Shown here: one piece after another, positions 47,390 to 56,021 of the stretch
How the letters are laid out: every line of letters begins with the position of its first letter
Numbering within the stretch: the first letter of the stretch is position 1
Assembly: GCA_963792785.1 (NCBI GenBank)
Contig: CAWBXO010000001.1
Coordinates: forward strand, 124,001-188,000
Reading direction: 5' to 3'
Length of the DNA: 64,000 nucleotides
Source of the DNA: CAWIMX01 sp963792785
Lineage (GTDB): Bacteria > Acidobacteriota > Vicinamibacteria > Vicinamibacterales > CAVVIG01
The notes under the pieces: generated by a model
The model's input: only the letters and a program-made list of their open reading frames with translations
Database searches by the model: none
Told to the model about the DNA's origin: nothing
Position numbers and translations under genes: made by a program

Positions 47390-48062
47390 ATCAGACGGCC
47401 AAACATCGCGCCCGCGCGCCCGCGCCCGCCGCCACGCCCGCGACGGCCACGCCGAGCAGCGCATCCTCGACGCCGCCCACGCCGTGCTCGTGCGCCGCGG
47501 GTCGGCCGGCGCCCGGATGCAGGACATCGCCCGCGAAGCCGGTGTGAACCAGGCCCTCCTGCACTACTACTTCCGCTCGAAGAACCGCCTCGCCGAGGCG
47601 GTCTTCCGGCGCGCCGCCGGCCAGCTCCTGCGCGCGGTGATCGAGGTCCTGGGATCCGATCTCGGCCTCGAGGAGAAGGTCGGCCACGTGGTCGCGATCG
47701 AGCTCGAGCACCTGTCCAAGGCCCCGTATCTGCCCGGCTATCTCATCAGCGAGGTCACGCACCACCCCGAGCGCGTGCACCAGCTCATCGCCATGCTCAC
47801 CGGCGCGTCCGCCGACGATGTCCGGCCGCGGGTGCTGACCGCGATCAAGACGCAGATCGACGAGCGCGTGCGGGACGGCCGGATGGCGCCCATCGGGCCC
47901 GATCAGTTCGTCGTCAACCTCCTCTCGCTCTGCATCTTTCCCTTCGCGGCGCGGCCGATGCTGATGGCCATGCTGGGCCTCGACGAACGGGGCTTCGAGC
48001 GGTTCATCGGCCGGCGGCGCGAGGAGCTCGGTCCCTTCTTCCTGAGAGCGTTGCGCCCATGA
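47382..48062 (+). CDS. TetR-family transcriptional repressor
   Basis: The 226-residue protein has a basic N-terminal tail, the TetR helix-turn-helix (QRILDAAHAVLVRRG, DIAREAGVNQALLHYYFRSKNRL) at about residues 25-72, and a helical ligand-binding domain. It heads an efflux operon (TolC, HlyD, two ATPases, two permeases), an arrangement similar to E. coli cecR-ybhGFSR. It probably represses the operon until a toxic compound binds. Its stop overlaps the next start region (ATGA at 48059). Confidence 0.92.
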   Translation: MVKSDGQTSRPRARARRHARDGHAEQRILDAAHAVLVRRGSAGARMQDIAREAGVNQALLHYYFRSKNRLAEAVFRRAAGQLLRAVIEVLGSDLGLEEKVGHVVAIELEHLSKAPYLPGYLISEVTHHPERVHQLIAMLTGASADDVRPRVLTAIKTQIDERVRDGRMAPIGPDQFVVNLLSLCIFPFAARPMLMAMLGLDERGFERFIGRRREELGPFFLRALRP

Positions 48063-48101
48063 GAATCACGCCAGCTCGCCGCCGTCCCCCTTGTCATCGT
48101 C

Positions 48102-49382
48102 GTGCTGGCCGCGCCGCCGCTCGCCGCGGCGCCGCAGGCGCCACCCGGCGGACCGCCCGCTGATCTGGCATCGCTGCAGCAGGCGGCGATCGATCGCGAT
48201 CCCCGCGTCGAGGAGCTGGACCTCGAGGCCCAGGCGGCCGAGCTGCGGCTGGCCAACGTCGCCGCGCTGCGCCGCCCGGCGGTGGGCGTGGATGGGCGCG
48301 CGCAGTACCAATCGGACGTGCCGCACGCACCGTTCACGACGCCGACCGGCGCGCCGTTGTTTGCCGTGGCGAAGGATACATACGACGCGACGGTGCGCGT
48401 CGACGCGCCGCTGCTGGATCCGACGGTCGAGCCGCGCCTGGCGGTCGAGCGCGCCCGCCGGGACGAGGCGCAGGCGCGCGTGCGGACGGCGCTCTACGGT
48501 CTCCGCCAGGAGGTGAACGCAGCCTTCTTCGCCGCGGCGCTGACCGACGGGCACTTGAAGGTGCTCGAGGCCGCGACGTCGGATCTCGAGGCGCGCCTGA
48601 ACGAGGCGCGCGCCCGGGTTCGCGAGGGCGCGGCGATCCCGGCGGAGGCCGCGGCGATCGAAGCCGTTCTGCTGGAGCGCCAGCAGGATGCGGCGGAGGC
48701 GTCCGCCGCGCGTGACGCCGCGTTTGCCCGGCTCTCGGATCTGACCGGTCTCGTCTTCGGCGCGGACTCGGCGCTCGAGATGCCGGATCTCGCCACCGCG
48801 GTCGGGGAGGCCCGCGCGAACCTCGACGCGCTGCGGGCGCGCCCGGAGTTCGCCCAGTTCGAGCGCTCGCGCGAGCTGCTCCAGGCCCAGGAGGACGCGG
48901 CGGCGGCGTCGGATCGGCCGCGCGTCTCGGCGTTCGGCACCGCGGGCTTCGGCCGGCCGGGGCTGAACTTCGTGGACGACGCCTTCGAGGGCTACTGGCT
49001 CGCCGGCGTCCGCGTGCAGTGGACCGCCTGGGATCGCGGCACGAGCGGGCGCGACCGCGACGTCCTCGACAAGCAGCAGGCGATCGTCGCGGCGGAGGAA
49101 GCGGCCTTCGCGGCCCGTGTGCGGCGCGGCGTCGAGGACGACCTCACCGACATCGACCGGCTGGCGGCCGCCGGGGCGCAGGACGATCGCATCGTTGCGC
49201 TTCGGGAGCAGGTCGTGCGCAGCGCGGGCGCGCAGTTCGACGAGGGCGCCCTCACGGGCGCCGACTACGCGAATCGGAACACGGATCTGGTGAACGCGCA
49301 GCTCGCGCGCGGGCGGCATCGGGTGGAGCTGGCGCAGGCGCGCGCCCGCTTCCTCACCACGCTCGGTCTGGAGGTGCGGTGA
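48102..49382 (+). CDS. TolC-family outer-membrane efflux protein; 5' end probably frameshifted
   Basis: The protein has two outer-membrane-efflux repeats rich in coiled coil (ASLQQAAIDRDPRVEELDLEAQ, then ELLQAQEDAAAASDRP) and forms the outer-membrane exit duct of the pump. In this frame the first start is GTG 48102, inside the signal peptide. Upstream codons in frame read SRQLAAVPLVIVVLAAPPLAAA without a start. ATG 48059 in another frame overlaps the TetR stop, and removal of one A at 48064/48065 joins them as MRSRQLAAVPLV. The intact protein would be 440 residues. Confidence 0.85.
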   Translation: MLAAPPLAAAPQAPPGGPPADLASLQQAAIDRDPRVEELDLEAQAAELRLANVAALRRPAVGVDGRAQYQSDVPHAPFTTPTGAPLFAVAKDTYDATVRVDAPLLDPTVEPRLAVERARRDEAQARVRTALYGLRQEVNAAFFAAALTDGHLKVLEAATSDLEARLNEARARVREGAAIPAEAAAIEAVLLERQQDAAEASAARDAAFARLSDLTGLVFGADSALEMPDLATAVGEARANLDALRARPEFAQFERSRELLQAQEDAAAASDRPRVSAFGTAGFGRPGLNFVDDAFEGYWLAGVRVQWTAWDRGTSGRDRDVLDKQQAIVAAEEAAFAARVRRGVEDDLTDIDRLAAAGAQDDRIVALREQVVRSAGAQFDEGALTGADYANRNTDLVNAQLARGRHRVELAQARARFLTTLGLEVR

Positions 49383-50371
49383 TGGCGCGAATCGGCAGCG
49401 GCGGGATCCCGGGAGCGATCGTCGCGGCGGCGCTGGCCGCCGGCTGCGCCGCGCCGCCCGGCCCGGACGCCTACGGCAACGTCGAGGCGACCTCGGTCGT
49501 GGTCTCGCCGGAGGTGGGCGGGCGGCTGGTGTCGCTCGACGTCGACGAGGGCGCGCGGCTGAGCGCCGGCGCCCAGGTGGGACAGGTGGATCCCGCGTCG
49601 CTTCAGCTCGACCGCGATCGCCTCCGGGCGCAGCGCACGGCGGTGGACACGGGCGCGCGCGAGGCCGCGGACCGCATCCGATCGCTGGAAGCGCAGCAGG
49701 CGGCGGCGCAGGCGGAGCAGTCCGCGCTCGAGGCGCAGAAGGACATCGCGGATCGCGCCTACGCGCGTGTGCAACGGCTGGCGGAGCAGCAGGCCGCCAC
49801 CTCCCAGCAGCTCGACCAGGCCGAGCGCGAGTCGCGCGTGTTCGCCGATCGGCTCACGGCCCAGGCGCGCCAGATCGACGCGCTCGGCGCGCAGATTCAG
49901 GCGGCGCGGCGCGCGGCCGAGGGCGCCCGCCAGCAGGTGGGCGTCGTGGACGCGCAGATCGCGCAGGCCGAGGAGCGCATCGGACGCGCCGCCGTCACCA
50001 ACCCGATCGACGGGACGGTGCTGACGACCTACGCCGAAGCCGGCGAGGTGGTGCAGCCCGGCCAGCCGCTGTATTCCATCGCGGACCTGACGACGGTGGA
50101 GGTGCGCGCGTACGTCACCGAGCCGCAGCTCGGCGGCCTCTCGCTCGGCCGGGCGGCGCGCGTGAGCGTGGACACGGGCGGCGGCGAGCGCAGGGCCGTC
50201 GACGGCGCCATCTCGTGGATCGCGTCCGAGGCCGAGTTCACGCCGACGCCGATCCAGACCCGGGACGAGCGCGCCAATCTGGTCTACGCGGTGAAGATCC
50301 GCGTGCCCAATCCGGACGGCCTGCTCAAGATCGGCATGCCGGTCGACGTCGTCTTCCCGCCGGGATCATGA
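49382..50371 (+). CDS. HlyD-family membrane fusion lipoprotein
   Basis: The 329-residue periplasmic adaptor has a lipobox (VAAALAAGC, Cys22), a biotinyl-lipoyl half (VVVSPEVGGRLVSLDVDEG), a long coiled-coil hairpin (about 75-185), the second lipoyl half (NPIDGTVLTTYAEAGEVV) and a beta-barrel domain. It joins the ABC pump to TolC. ATG 49382 overlaps the TolC stop (TGATG). It matches YbhG-like adaptors. Confidence 0.93.
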   Translation: MARIGSGGIPGAIVAAALAAGCAAPPGPDAYGNVEATSVVVSPEVGGRLVSLDVDEGARLSAGAQVGQVDPASLQLDRDRLRAQRTAVDTGAREAADRIRSLEAQQAAAQAEQSALEAQKDIADRAYARVQRLAEQQAATSQQLDQAERESRVFADRLTAQARQIDALGAQIQAARRAAEGARQQVGVVDAQIAQAEERIGRAAVTNPIDGTVLTTYAEAGEVVQPGQPLYSIADLTTVEVRAYVTEPQLGGLSLGRAARVSVDTGGGERRAVDGAISWIASEAEFTPTPIQTRDERANLVYAVKIRVPNPDGLLKIGMPVDVVFPPGS

Positions 50372-51321
50372 GCGCCACGGGCCCGGCCATCGACGCGCGC
50401 GATCTGCGGAAGCGCTACGGCGCCGTGACGGCGCTCGACCGCGTCTCGCTCGCCGTCGAGTACGGCGAGCTCTTCGGCGTGATTGGCCCCGACGGCGGCG
50501 GCAAGACGACGCTGTTCCGGATCTGCGCGACGCTGGTGCTGCCCGACACCGGCGAGGCGCGCGTGCTCGGCCAGGATGTGGTGAAGGACCTCTGGGCGCT
50601 GCGCCGGCGCATCGGCTACATGCCGGGGCGCTTCTCGCTCTATCCCGACCTGAGCGTGGAGGAGAACCTGCAGTTCTTCGCGGCGGTGTTCGGCACCTCG
50701 ATCCGGGCCGCCGCCGATCGCATCGCGCCGATCTACTCGCAGCTCGAGCCGTTCCGCTCGCGCCGGGCCGCCGCGCTGTCGGGCGGGATGAAGCAGAAGC
50801 TCGCGCTGTGCTGCGCCCTGGTCCACCAGCCGGACATCCTGCTGCTCGACGAGCCGACCACCGGCGTGGACGCGGTGTCGCGGCGGGAGTTCTGGGATCT
50901 GCTCGGCAGCCTGCGCGCGTCCGGCCTGACGATCGTCGTCTCGACGCCGTACATGGACGAGGCGACGCGCTGCGATCGCGTGGCGCTGCTGCAGGCGGGG
51001 CGCCTGCTCGCCGTCGACACGCCGGACGCGATCACGCGCGCCTTCGACCGCCCGCTCGTGGCCGTGCGCGCGAGCGATCGCTACCGCGCGCTGCTCGCGC
51101 TGCGCGAGTTCCCGCACACGCGGACCGTGTTCCCGTTCGGGGACACGCTGCACTACACGGACGAGCGGACGGACCCGGTCGACCGCGTCGGACCCGAGGT
51201 GGAAGCGTTCCTGCGGGCCCGCGGCCTGAGCGACGTGTCGGCCAGGCAGATTCCGGCGAGCGTCGAGGACGCCTTCATGGCGCGCATGGGCGCGCCGGCG
51301 CCTCCGGCGGGAGCGGCGTGA
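50368..51321 (+). CDS. ABC efflux ATP-binding protein, first half of a YbhF-like pair
   Basis: The 317-residue ATPase has Walker A GPDGGGKTT, signature LSGGMKQKLALCCAL, Walker B ILLLDEPTTGVD and an extra C-terminal domain of about 80 residues ending VEDAFMARMG. In E. coli YbhF this and the next protein are fused in one chain; here they are separate, overlapping genes. ATG 50368 overlaps the HlyD stop (ATGA). It drives drug or cation export. Confidence 0.92.
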   Translation: MSATGPAIDARDLRKRYGAVTALDRVSLAVEYGELFGVIGPDGGGKTTLFRICATLVLPDTGEARVLGQDVVKDLWALRRRIGYMPGRFSLYPDLSVEENLQFFAAVFGTSIRAAADRIAPIYSQLEPFRSRRAAALSGGMKQKLALCCALVHQPDILLLDEPTTGVDAVSRREFWDLLGSLRASGLTIVVSTPYMDEATRCDRVALLQAGRLLAVDTPDAITRAFDRPLVAVRASDRYRALLALREFPHTRTVFPFGDTLHYTDERTDPVDRVGPEVEAFLRARGLSDVSARQIPASVEDAFMARMGAPAPPAGAA

Positions 51322-52073
51322 TGGCGCCCGGGGCGGGCGACCAGGCCATCGACGCCGTCGACCTCACGCGCCGCTTCGGCGCGTTCACGGCGGTCGACCG
51401 GATCTCCTTCGACGTCGCGCGCGGCGAAGTCTTCGGCTTCCTCGGCGCCAACGGCGCGGGCAAGACGACGGCGATCCGGATGCTGACGGGCCTGCTCGCG
51501 CCGAGCGGGGGCTCGGCGCGCGTGGCCGGGCACGACGTGGCGACCGAGGCCGAGGCCGTGAAGCGCGACATCGGGTACATGAGCCAGCGCTTCTCGCTGT
51601 ACGAGGACCTGACCGCCCGCGAGAACATCCGGCTCTACGGCGGCATCTACGGCCTGAGCCGGGCGGCCGTGCGCGAGCGCACCGCGCGGCTCCTCGCGCG
51701 GCTGGGCCTCGAGGCGCACGCCGACACGCTGGTGCGCGCGATTCCCCTCGGCTGGCGGCAGAAGCTGGCGTGCTCCGTCGCGCTCCTGCACGAGCCGAAA
51801 GTGGTCTTCCTCGACGAGCCGACGAGCGGCGTCGATCCGATCACGCGGCGCCAGTTCTGGGAAATGATCTACGAGGCGGCCGCCGGGGGCACCACCGTGC
51901 TCGTGACCACGCATTACATGGACGAGGCGGAGTACTGCGATCGGCTGTCGATCATGGTGTCCGGACGGATCGAGGCGATGGGGACGCCGGCTGAACTCCG
52001 CCGGCGGTTCCACGTGGAGAGCATGGACGATCTGTTCGTCCAGATCGCGCGGCCGTCGGGGGCGGCGACATGA
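51321..52073 (+). CDS. ABC efflux ATP-binding protein, second half of a YbhF-like pair
   Basis: The 250-residue ATPase has Walker A GANGAGKTT and Walker B VVFLDEPTSGVDP. The signature motif is unusual: IPLGWRQKLACSV in place of LSGGQ, as in the second domain of YbhF-type ATPases, so one of the two composite sites may work differently. Start ATG 51321 shares its A with the previous stop (TGATG). Confidence 0.92.
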   Translation: MAPGAGDQAIDAVDLTRRFGAFTAVDRISFDVARGEVFGFLGANGAGKTTAIRMLTGLLAPSGGSARVAGHDVATEAEAVKRDIGYMSQRFSLYEDLTARENIRLYGGIYGLSRAAVRERTARLLARLGLEAHADTLVRAIPLGWRQKLACSVALLHEPKVVFLDEPTSGVDPITRRQFWEMIYEAAAGGTTVLVTTHYMDEAEYCDRLSIMVSGRIEAMGTPAELRRRFHVESMDDLFVQIARPSGAAT

Positions 52074-53206
52074 ATCCTTCGCTCTCGCTCAGGACAGGGG
52101 CGCTGCTCGCGCTGCTGCGCAAGGAGACGTATCACATCCGGCGCGATCGGCGGACGCTCGCCGTCCTGATCCTGATGCCGATCGTGCAGGTCGTGCTGTT
52201 CGGTTACGCGATCCGCACCGACGTGAATCGGCTGCGCCTGGCGATCGTCGATCCGTCGCACGACGAGGTCACCGAGGCCCTCACGGCGCGGTTCGGCGCG
52301 ACGGATCTCTTCCAGACCGTGGCCGTCCTGGCCAACGACTCGACGCTCGAGGCGCGGTTCCGCCGCGGCGAGGTGCAGGTGGCCGTCGTGTTCGAGCCCC
52401 GGTTCGCCGAGCACCTCGGGCGCGGCCTGGACGCGCAACTGCAGATCGTCGCCGACGCGTCGGAGCCGAACACGGCGACGGCGGCTCAGGCGTACGCGGC
52501 GGCCGTCGTCGGCGCCTTCCAGCGCGAGGGCGCCGCGGGCGCGGCGCCGCGCGGCGCCGTCCGGATCGTGCCCGCGACGCGCGTCCGCTTCAATCCGACG
52601 CAGGCGAGCACGAACCTGTTCGTGCCAGGGCTGATGGCGTTCGTCCTCACGATCATCTCGGCCCTGATGACGGCGATCTCGATCGCCCGCGAGAAGGAAA
52701 CGGGCAGCATGGAGGCGATGCTCGTCTCCCCGCTGCGCCCGTGGCAGATCATCGTCGGCAAGGTGACGCCGTATCTCGCGATCGGCTTCGTCAGCGTCCT
52801 CGGCGTGATTCTCGAGGCGCGGCTCGTCTTCGGCGTGCCGTTGCGCGGCAGCCTCCTGTTGCTCCTCGGCGAGGGCCTGCTGTTCATCCTGGTGTCGCTC
52901 TCGTTCGGCATCCTCGTCTCCGCGCGCACGTCGTCGCAGCGCGTCGCGATGATGGGCGCGATGCTCGCGACCCTGCTGCCGACGATGCTCCTGTCGGGGT
53001 TCATTTTTCCGGTCGAAAGCATGCCGTGGGCGCTGCGCGTGCTGTCGAACCTCGTGCCGGCGCGCTGGTTCGTCCTCGTCGCGCGCGGGATCATGTTGAA
53101 GGGCGTCGGGATCACCTACCTGTGGCGCGAGACCCTGGTGCTCGCGGTGATGGCGCTGGTCCTCCTCACGCTGGGCACGCGGTCGTTCAAGGCGAGGCTC
53201 GACTAG
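52070..53206 (+). CDS. ABC-2 efflux permease (YbhS-like)
   Basis: The 378-residue membrane protein has one N-terminal helix (TLAVLILMPIVQVVLFGYAI), a periplasmic domain of about 140 residues and five C-terminal helices with the family segment AREKETGSMEAMLVSPLRPWQIIVGK. It pairs with the next permease to form the channel. Start overlaps the ATPase stop (ATGA). Confidence 0.92.
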   Translation: MNPSLSLRTGALLALLRKETYHIRRDRRTLAVLILMPIVQVVLFGYAIRTDVNRLRLAIVDPSHDEVTEALTARFGATDLFQTVAVLANDSTLEARFRRGEVQVAVVFEPRFAEHLGRGLDAQLQIVADASEPNTATAAQAYAAAVVGAFQREGAAGAAPRGAVRIVPATRVRFNPTQASTNLFVPGLMAFVLTIISALMTAISIAREKETGSMEAMLVSPLRPWQIIVGKVTPYLAIGFVSVLGVILEARLVFGVPLRGSLLLLLGEGLLFILVSLSFGILVSARTSSQRVAMMGAMLATLLPTMLLSGFIFPVESMPWALRVLSNLVPARWFVLVARGIMLKGVGITYLWRETLVLAVMALVLLTLGTRSFKARLD

Positions 53207-53207
53207 C

Positions 53208-54314
53208 ATGCGCGCCATCCTCGCGCTCGCCCGCGCCGAAGTGCTGCACGTGGTGCGCGACCGCGCCACGCTGGCGCAGGCGCTGATCGTCCCGATCGTG
53301 CAGCTGCTCATCCTGTCGAACGCGGCGACGTTCGCCATCGTGCACACGCCCGCGTTCGTCGTCGACCGGGACCAGTCGGCCCTCTCGCGGCAGTTGACGT
53401 CCCACTTCGCGGCGTCCGGGCAGTTCGACCTGATCGGCCGGTCGGCGTCGGCGGCCGTGGCGGACGAGGCGCTGCTGCGCGGCGACGCGACGCTGGTGCT
53501 CACGATTCCCGAGGACTTCGAACGGGACCTCAGGCGCCGCGGCCGTGCGCCGGTGCAGGTGGTCGTGGATGGCCAGAAGGGCGCCGCCGCGGGGATCGTG
53601 CAGGCCTACGCCGTCCGGATCCTCGACGACTTCGCGGCCGGGCTGGCCGGGCCCGCGGGCGCGAGGGCGGCGCGCATCGACGTGCGGACCCGCGCGCGGT
53701 ACAACGCCACGCTGAACTACAAGCACTACATGGTGCCCGGGCTCCTGGTGTCGCTCATCACCCTGATCGGCACGCTCCTCACGGCGCAGAACATCGCGCG
53801 CGAAAAGGAGCTGGGCACGCTCGAGCAGCTCAACGTGACGCCGATCACGCGCGGCCAGTTCATCGCCGCGAAGATGCTGCCGTTCTGGGGGCTCGCGCTG
53901 ATCGATTTCGGCGTCGGGATCCTGGTGGGGCGGTTCGTGTTCGGGATGCCCATTCGGGGCAGCCTGCTGCTGCTGTTCGGCTCGGCCGCGATCTACCTCG
54001 TCGCCGCGCTCGCCATCGGCCTGTGGATCTCGTCACTCGTCGAGACGCAGCAGCAGGCGATGTTCGTGACGTTCTTCATCATGCTCATCTACCTCCTGAT
54101 GTCGGGGCTGTTCACACCCATCGACAGCATGGCGCCGTGGGTGCAGATCGTGTCGCTCGCGAACCCCGTGCGGCACTTCGTGACCATTTCGCGGGCCATC
54201 CTGATGAAGGGCGCCGGCCTGGCCGACGTCGCCCGCCCGCTGGCGATCCTCGTCGTTTACGCCGCGGCGATGCTGGCAATCGCGATCCGCCAGTACTCCA
54301 AACGCACGGCATGA
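53208..54314 (+). CDS. ABC-2 efflux permease (YbhR-like)
   Basis: The 368-residue permease has the same plan as its neighbour: one N-terminal helix (AQALIVPIVQLLILSNAATF), a periplasmic domain and five helices with AREKELGTLEQLNVTPITRGQFIAAK. It is the last gene of the efflux operon, one base after the previous stop. A repeat element follows directly. Confidence 0.92.
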   Translation: MRAILALARAEVLHVVRDRATLAQALIVPIVQLLILSNAATFAIVHTPAFVVDRDQSALSRQLTSHFAASGQFDLIGRSASAAVADEALLRGDATLVLTIPEDFERDLRRRGRAPVQVVVDGQKGAAAGIVQAYAVRILDDFAAGLAGPAGARAARIDVRTRARYNATLNYKHYMVPGLLVSLITLIGTLLTAQNIAREKELGTLEQLNVTPITRGQFIAAKMLPFWGLALIDFGVGILVGRFVFGMPIRGSLLLLFGSAAIYLVAALAIGLWISSLVETQQQAMFVTFFIMLIYLLMSGLFTPIDSMAPWVQIVSLANPVRHFVTISRAILMKGAGLADVARPLAILVVYAAAMLAIAIRQYSKRTA

Positions 54315-54328
54315 TCACGAAAAGGCAT

Positions 54329-54417
54329 CCACGAAGACACGAAGACACGAAGGGCACACCGCTTCAGCGCGTCACGCTGAAAAAAAATGTCTTTTTCGTG
54401 CCTTCGTGCCTTCGTGG
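54329..54417. repeat. Inverted pair of octamer tandem repeats around a hairpin
   Basis: Three copies of CACGAAGA (54329-54352) face three copies of TTCGTGCC-like units (54395-54417) in inverse orientation. Between them TTCAGCG-CGTCA-CGCTGAA (54363-54381) forms a second, perfect seven-bp hairpin followed by an A tract. The element lies between the efflux operon and acyP and may act as a transcript end or an interspersed repeat. Confidence 0.6.
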
Positions 54418-54460
54418 CCGCATTTCGGATCAGGTTCGGTGGCCAGGGAAGGACGTCCGA

Positions 54461-54466
54461 TATAAT
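54461..54466 (+). promoter_or_regulatory. -10 box of acyP
   Basis: A perfect TATAAT lies 18 bases before ATG 54485. The -35 region is not clear. Confidence 0.5.
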
Positions 54467-54484
54467 CCGGTGTTTGCGAATACC

Positions 54485-54757
54485 ATGCTGTGTGCCCGCC
54501 GGTACGTCGTGAGCGGACGAGTGCAGGGCGTCGGGTTCCGGTTCTTCGTCGAGCGCGCCGCCGCCGTCGAGGGCATCGGCGGGTGGGTGGGCAACCGGTC
54601 CGACGGCTCGGTCGAGATCGAGGCGGAGGGCGACGCGGAGGCGATCGAGCGCTTCGAGCGCCGGATCCGCAGCGGGCCGCCGGCCTCGCGCGTGGACGAC
54701 GTCCTGGTGAGTGAAACGCCCCCCGCGGGCCGCCCCGCGGGATTTCAGGTGCGCTGA
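54485..54757 (+). CDS. acyP: Acylphosphatase
   Basis: The 90-residue enzyme hydrolyses acyl phosphates. The phosphate-binding arginine lies in SGRVQGVGFRFFV and the catalytic Asn in GWVGNRSDGSVEI, both intact; length is normal. ATG 54485 is the first in-frame start after the -10 box. The stop is six bases before apt, so the two are probably cotranscribed. Confidence 0.93.
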   Translation: MLCARRYVVSGRVQGVGFRFFVERAAAVEGIGGWVGNRSDGSVEIEAEGDAEAIERFERRIRSGPPASRVDDVLVSETPPAGRPAGFQVR

Positions 54758-54763
54758 CGAACG

Positions 54764-55288
54764 ATGACCAATCCCAACGATCTCAAGAACAAGATTCGAC
54801 ACGTTCCCGACTTTCCCAAGGCCGGGATCCTCTTCTACGACGTGACCACGCTGCTGCGGGACCCGTCGGGCTTTCATGAATCGATCGACGCCATGGCCGA
54901 GCCCTTCGCGAAGCAGCGCATCGACCTCGTCGTCGGCATCGAGAGCCGCGGGTTCATCTTCGGCGCGGCCGTGGCCGACCGGATTGGCGCGGGCTTCGTG
55001 CCGGTGCGCAAGCTCGGCAAGCTGCCGTCGACCACGGTGCGGCAGTCCTACGACCTTGAATACGGCAGCGATGCGCTCGAGATCCACGACGACGCGGTGC
55101 AGAAGGGGCAGCGCGTGCTGATCGTCGACGACCTGCTGGCCACGGGCGGCACGGCGGCGGCGGCCGCGGCGCTGGTGAAGCAACTCGGCGGGCAGGTGCA
55201 CGCGCTCTCGTTTCTCATCGAGCTGGCGGCGCTCAACGGGCGCCAGCGCCTGCCGGGCGAGAACGTGCATGTGGTGCTCAAGTATTGA
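54764..55288 (+). CDS. apt: Adenine phosphoribosyltransferase
   Basis: The 174-residue enzyme salvages adenine with PRPP to AMP. It has the N-terminal KNKIRHVPDFPKAGILFYDVTTLL, the ESRGFIFGAA loop and the PRPP motif VLIVDDLLATGGT. Length is normal. A ribosome site is not obvious; translation may be coupled to acyP. Confidence 0.96.
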   Translation: MTNPNDLKNKIRHVPDFPKAGILFYDVTTLLRDPSGFHESIDAMAEPFAKQRIDLVVGIESRGFIFGAAVADRIGAGFVPVRKLGKLPSTTVRQSYDLEYGSDALEIHDDAVQKGQRVLIVDDLLATGGTAAAAAALVKQLGGQVHALSFLIELAALNGRQRLPGENVHVVLKY

Positions 55289-55296
55289 CGCGTGGA

Positions 55297-55334
55297 AATT
55301 TGGTAATTTGGTAATTAGGTAATTTGGTAATTAA
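55297..55334. repeat. Octamer tandem repeat (TTTGGTAA)
   Basis: About four copies of TTTGGTAA or TTAGGTAA lie in series between apt and the next gene. They are AT-rich in a GC-rich genome. The repeat supplies the TTG start of the following frame. A degenerate relative lies at 59967-60003. Confidence 0.65.
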
Positions 55335-55839
55335 CCTTCTCCTCGGCGCAATCGCGGCGGCGATCGTTCTGGCGGCGCTGCTCGTCACGGGCGCGATTGC
55401 CGGGAGCCGCGAGGAACTGGCGCGCGCGCGGTCGGCGCGGCTGCTGGCGCTGTTCGCGCCGGCGATCGCCGCGGCCGAAGAGGATCCCCGGGCCATCCTG
55501 GTCTGGCAGCCGCTGGCCGACGCCGCCCGGGAGCTCCATCCCGACGTGTTCGTGGACCTCGATCGCGTGTCGGGCGGCCGGTTTCCGTTCAGCCCCGGTC
55601 GCCTGCAGGCGGCCCACGCGCGGTGGAGCACCGACTGGCTCGAGTGGGAAGCCGCGCACGACGGTGAGTACAAGCAGAAGGCGGCCGAAGCCGAGGAAGA
55701 TTTCGCGCGCACGGGCGGGTCGCCCGCGATGAAGGCGCGGCTGGCGTTGATCGAGCGCGAGAAGCTCGAACGCTATCAGCAGCGCTACGCGGAGTACATC
55801 CGGGTGGCCAAGGCGCTGCAGGCGCTGGGGGGCGCCTGA
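55324..55839 (+). CDS. Unknown protein with N-terminal membrane helix
   Basis: The 171-residue product has one N-terminal helix (INLLLGAIAAAIVLAALLVTGAIAG) and a soluble part rich in Ala, Glu and Arg with coiled-coil tendency (RLALIEREKLERYQQRYAEYI). I recognise no family. The only start that keeps the helix is a TTG at 55324, which lies in the tandem repeat, so the repeat may have replaced the original start. The tRNA gene follows. Confidence 0.65.
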   Translation: MVINLLLGAIAAAIVLAALLVTGAIAGSREELARARSARLLALFAPAIAAAEEDPRAILVWQPLADAARELHPDVFVDLDRVSGGRFPFSPGRLQAAHARWSTDWLEWEAAHDGEYKQKAAEAEEDFARTGGSPAMKARLALIEREKLERYQQRYAEYIRVAKALQALGGA

Positions 55840-55862
55840 CCTGCTAAACTAGCGGGTCACAG

Positions 55863-55939
55863 GCGCCCGTAGCTCAGGTGGATAGAGCACTGGTTTCCTA
55901 AACCGGGGGTCGCAGGTTCAACTCCTGCCGGGCGCACCA
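55863..55939 (+). tRNA. tRNA-Arg (anticodon CCU)
   Basis: The 77-base gene folds into a full cloverleaf: acceptor GCGCCCG/CGGGCGC with ACCA encoded, D arm GCTC/GAGC, anticodon stem CTGGT/ACCGG with loop TTCCTAA (anticodon 55897-55899, reads AGG), and T arm GCAGG/CCTGC with TTCAACT. A -10-like TAAACT is at 55845-55850. Confidence 0.97.
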
Positions 55940-55945
55940 CACGGT

Positions 55946-56014
55946 AGTCGCAGTCGCAAGTCGCAAGTCGCAAGTCACAAGTCGCGAGTCACAAGTCGCG
56001 AGTCACAAGTCGAG
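55946..56014. repeat. Heptamer tandem repeat (AGTCGCA)
   Basis: About nine copies of a seven-base unit, AGTCGCA, AGTCACA or AGTCGCG, fill the space between the tRNA and the next gene. This is the longest of the short-repeat arrays here; copy number is likely to vary between strains. Confidence 0.8.
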
Positions 56015-56021
56015 ATCACGT

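Noticed and set aside
54329..56014. Possible CRISPR array at the tandem repeats
   Set aside because: Units are 7-8 bases without spacers and no cas genes are present.
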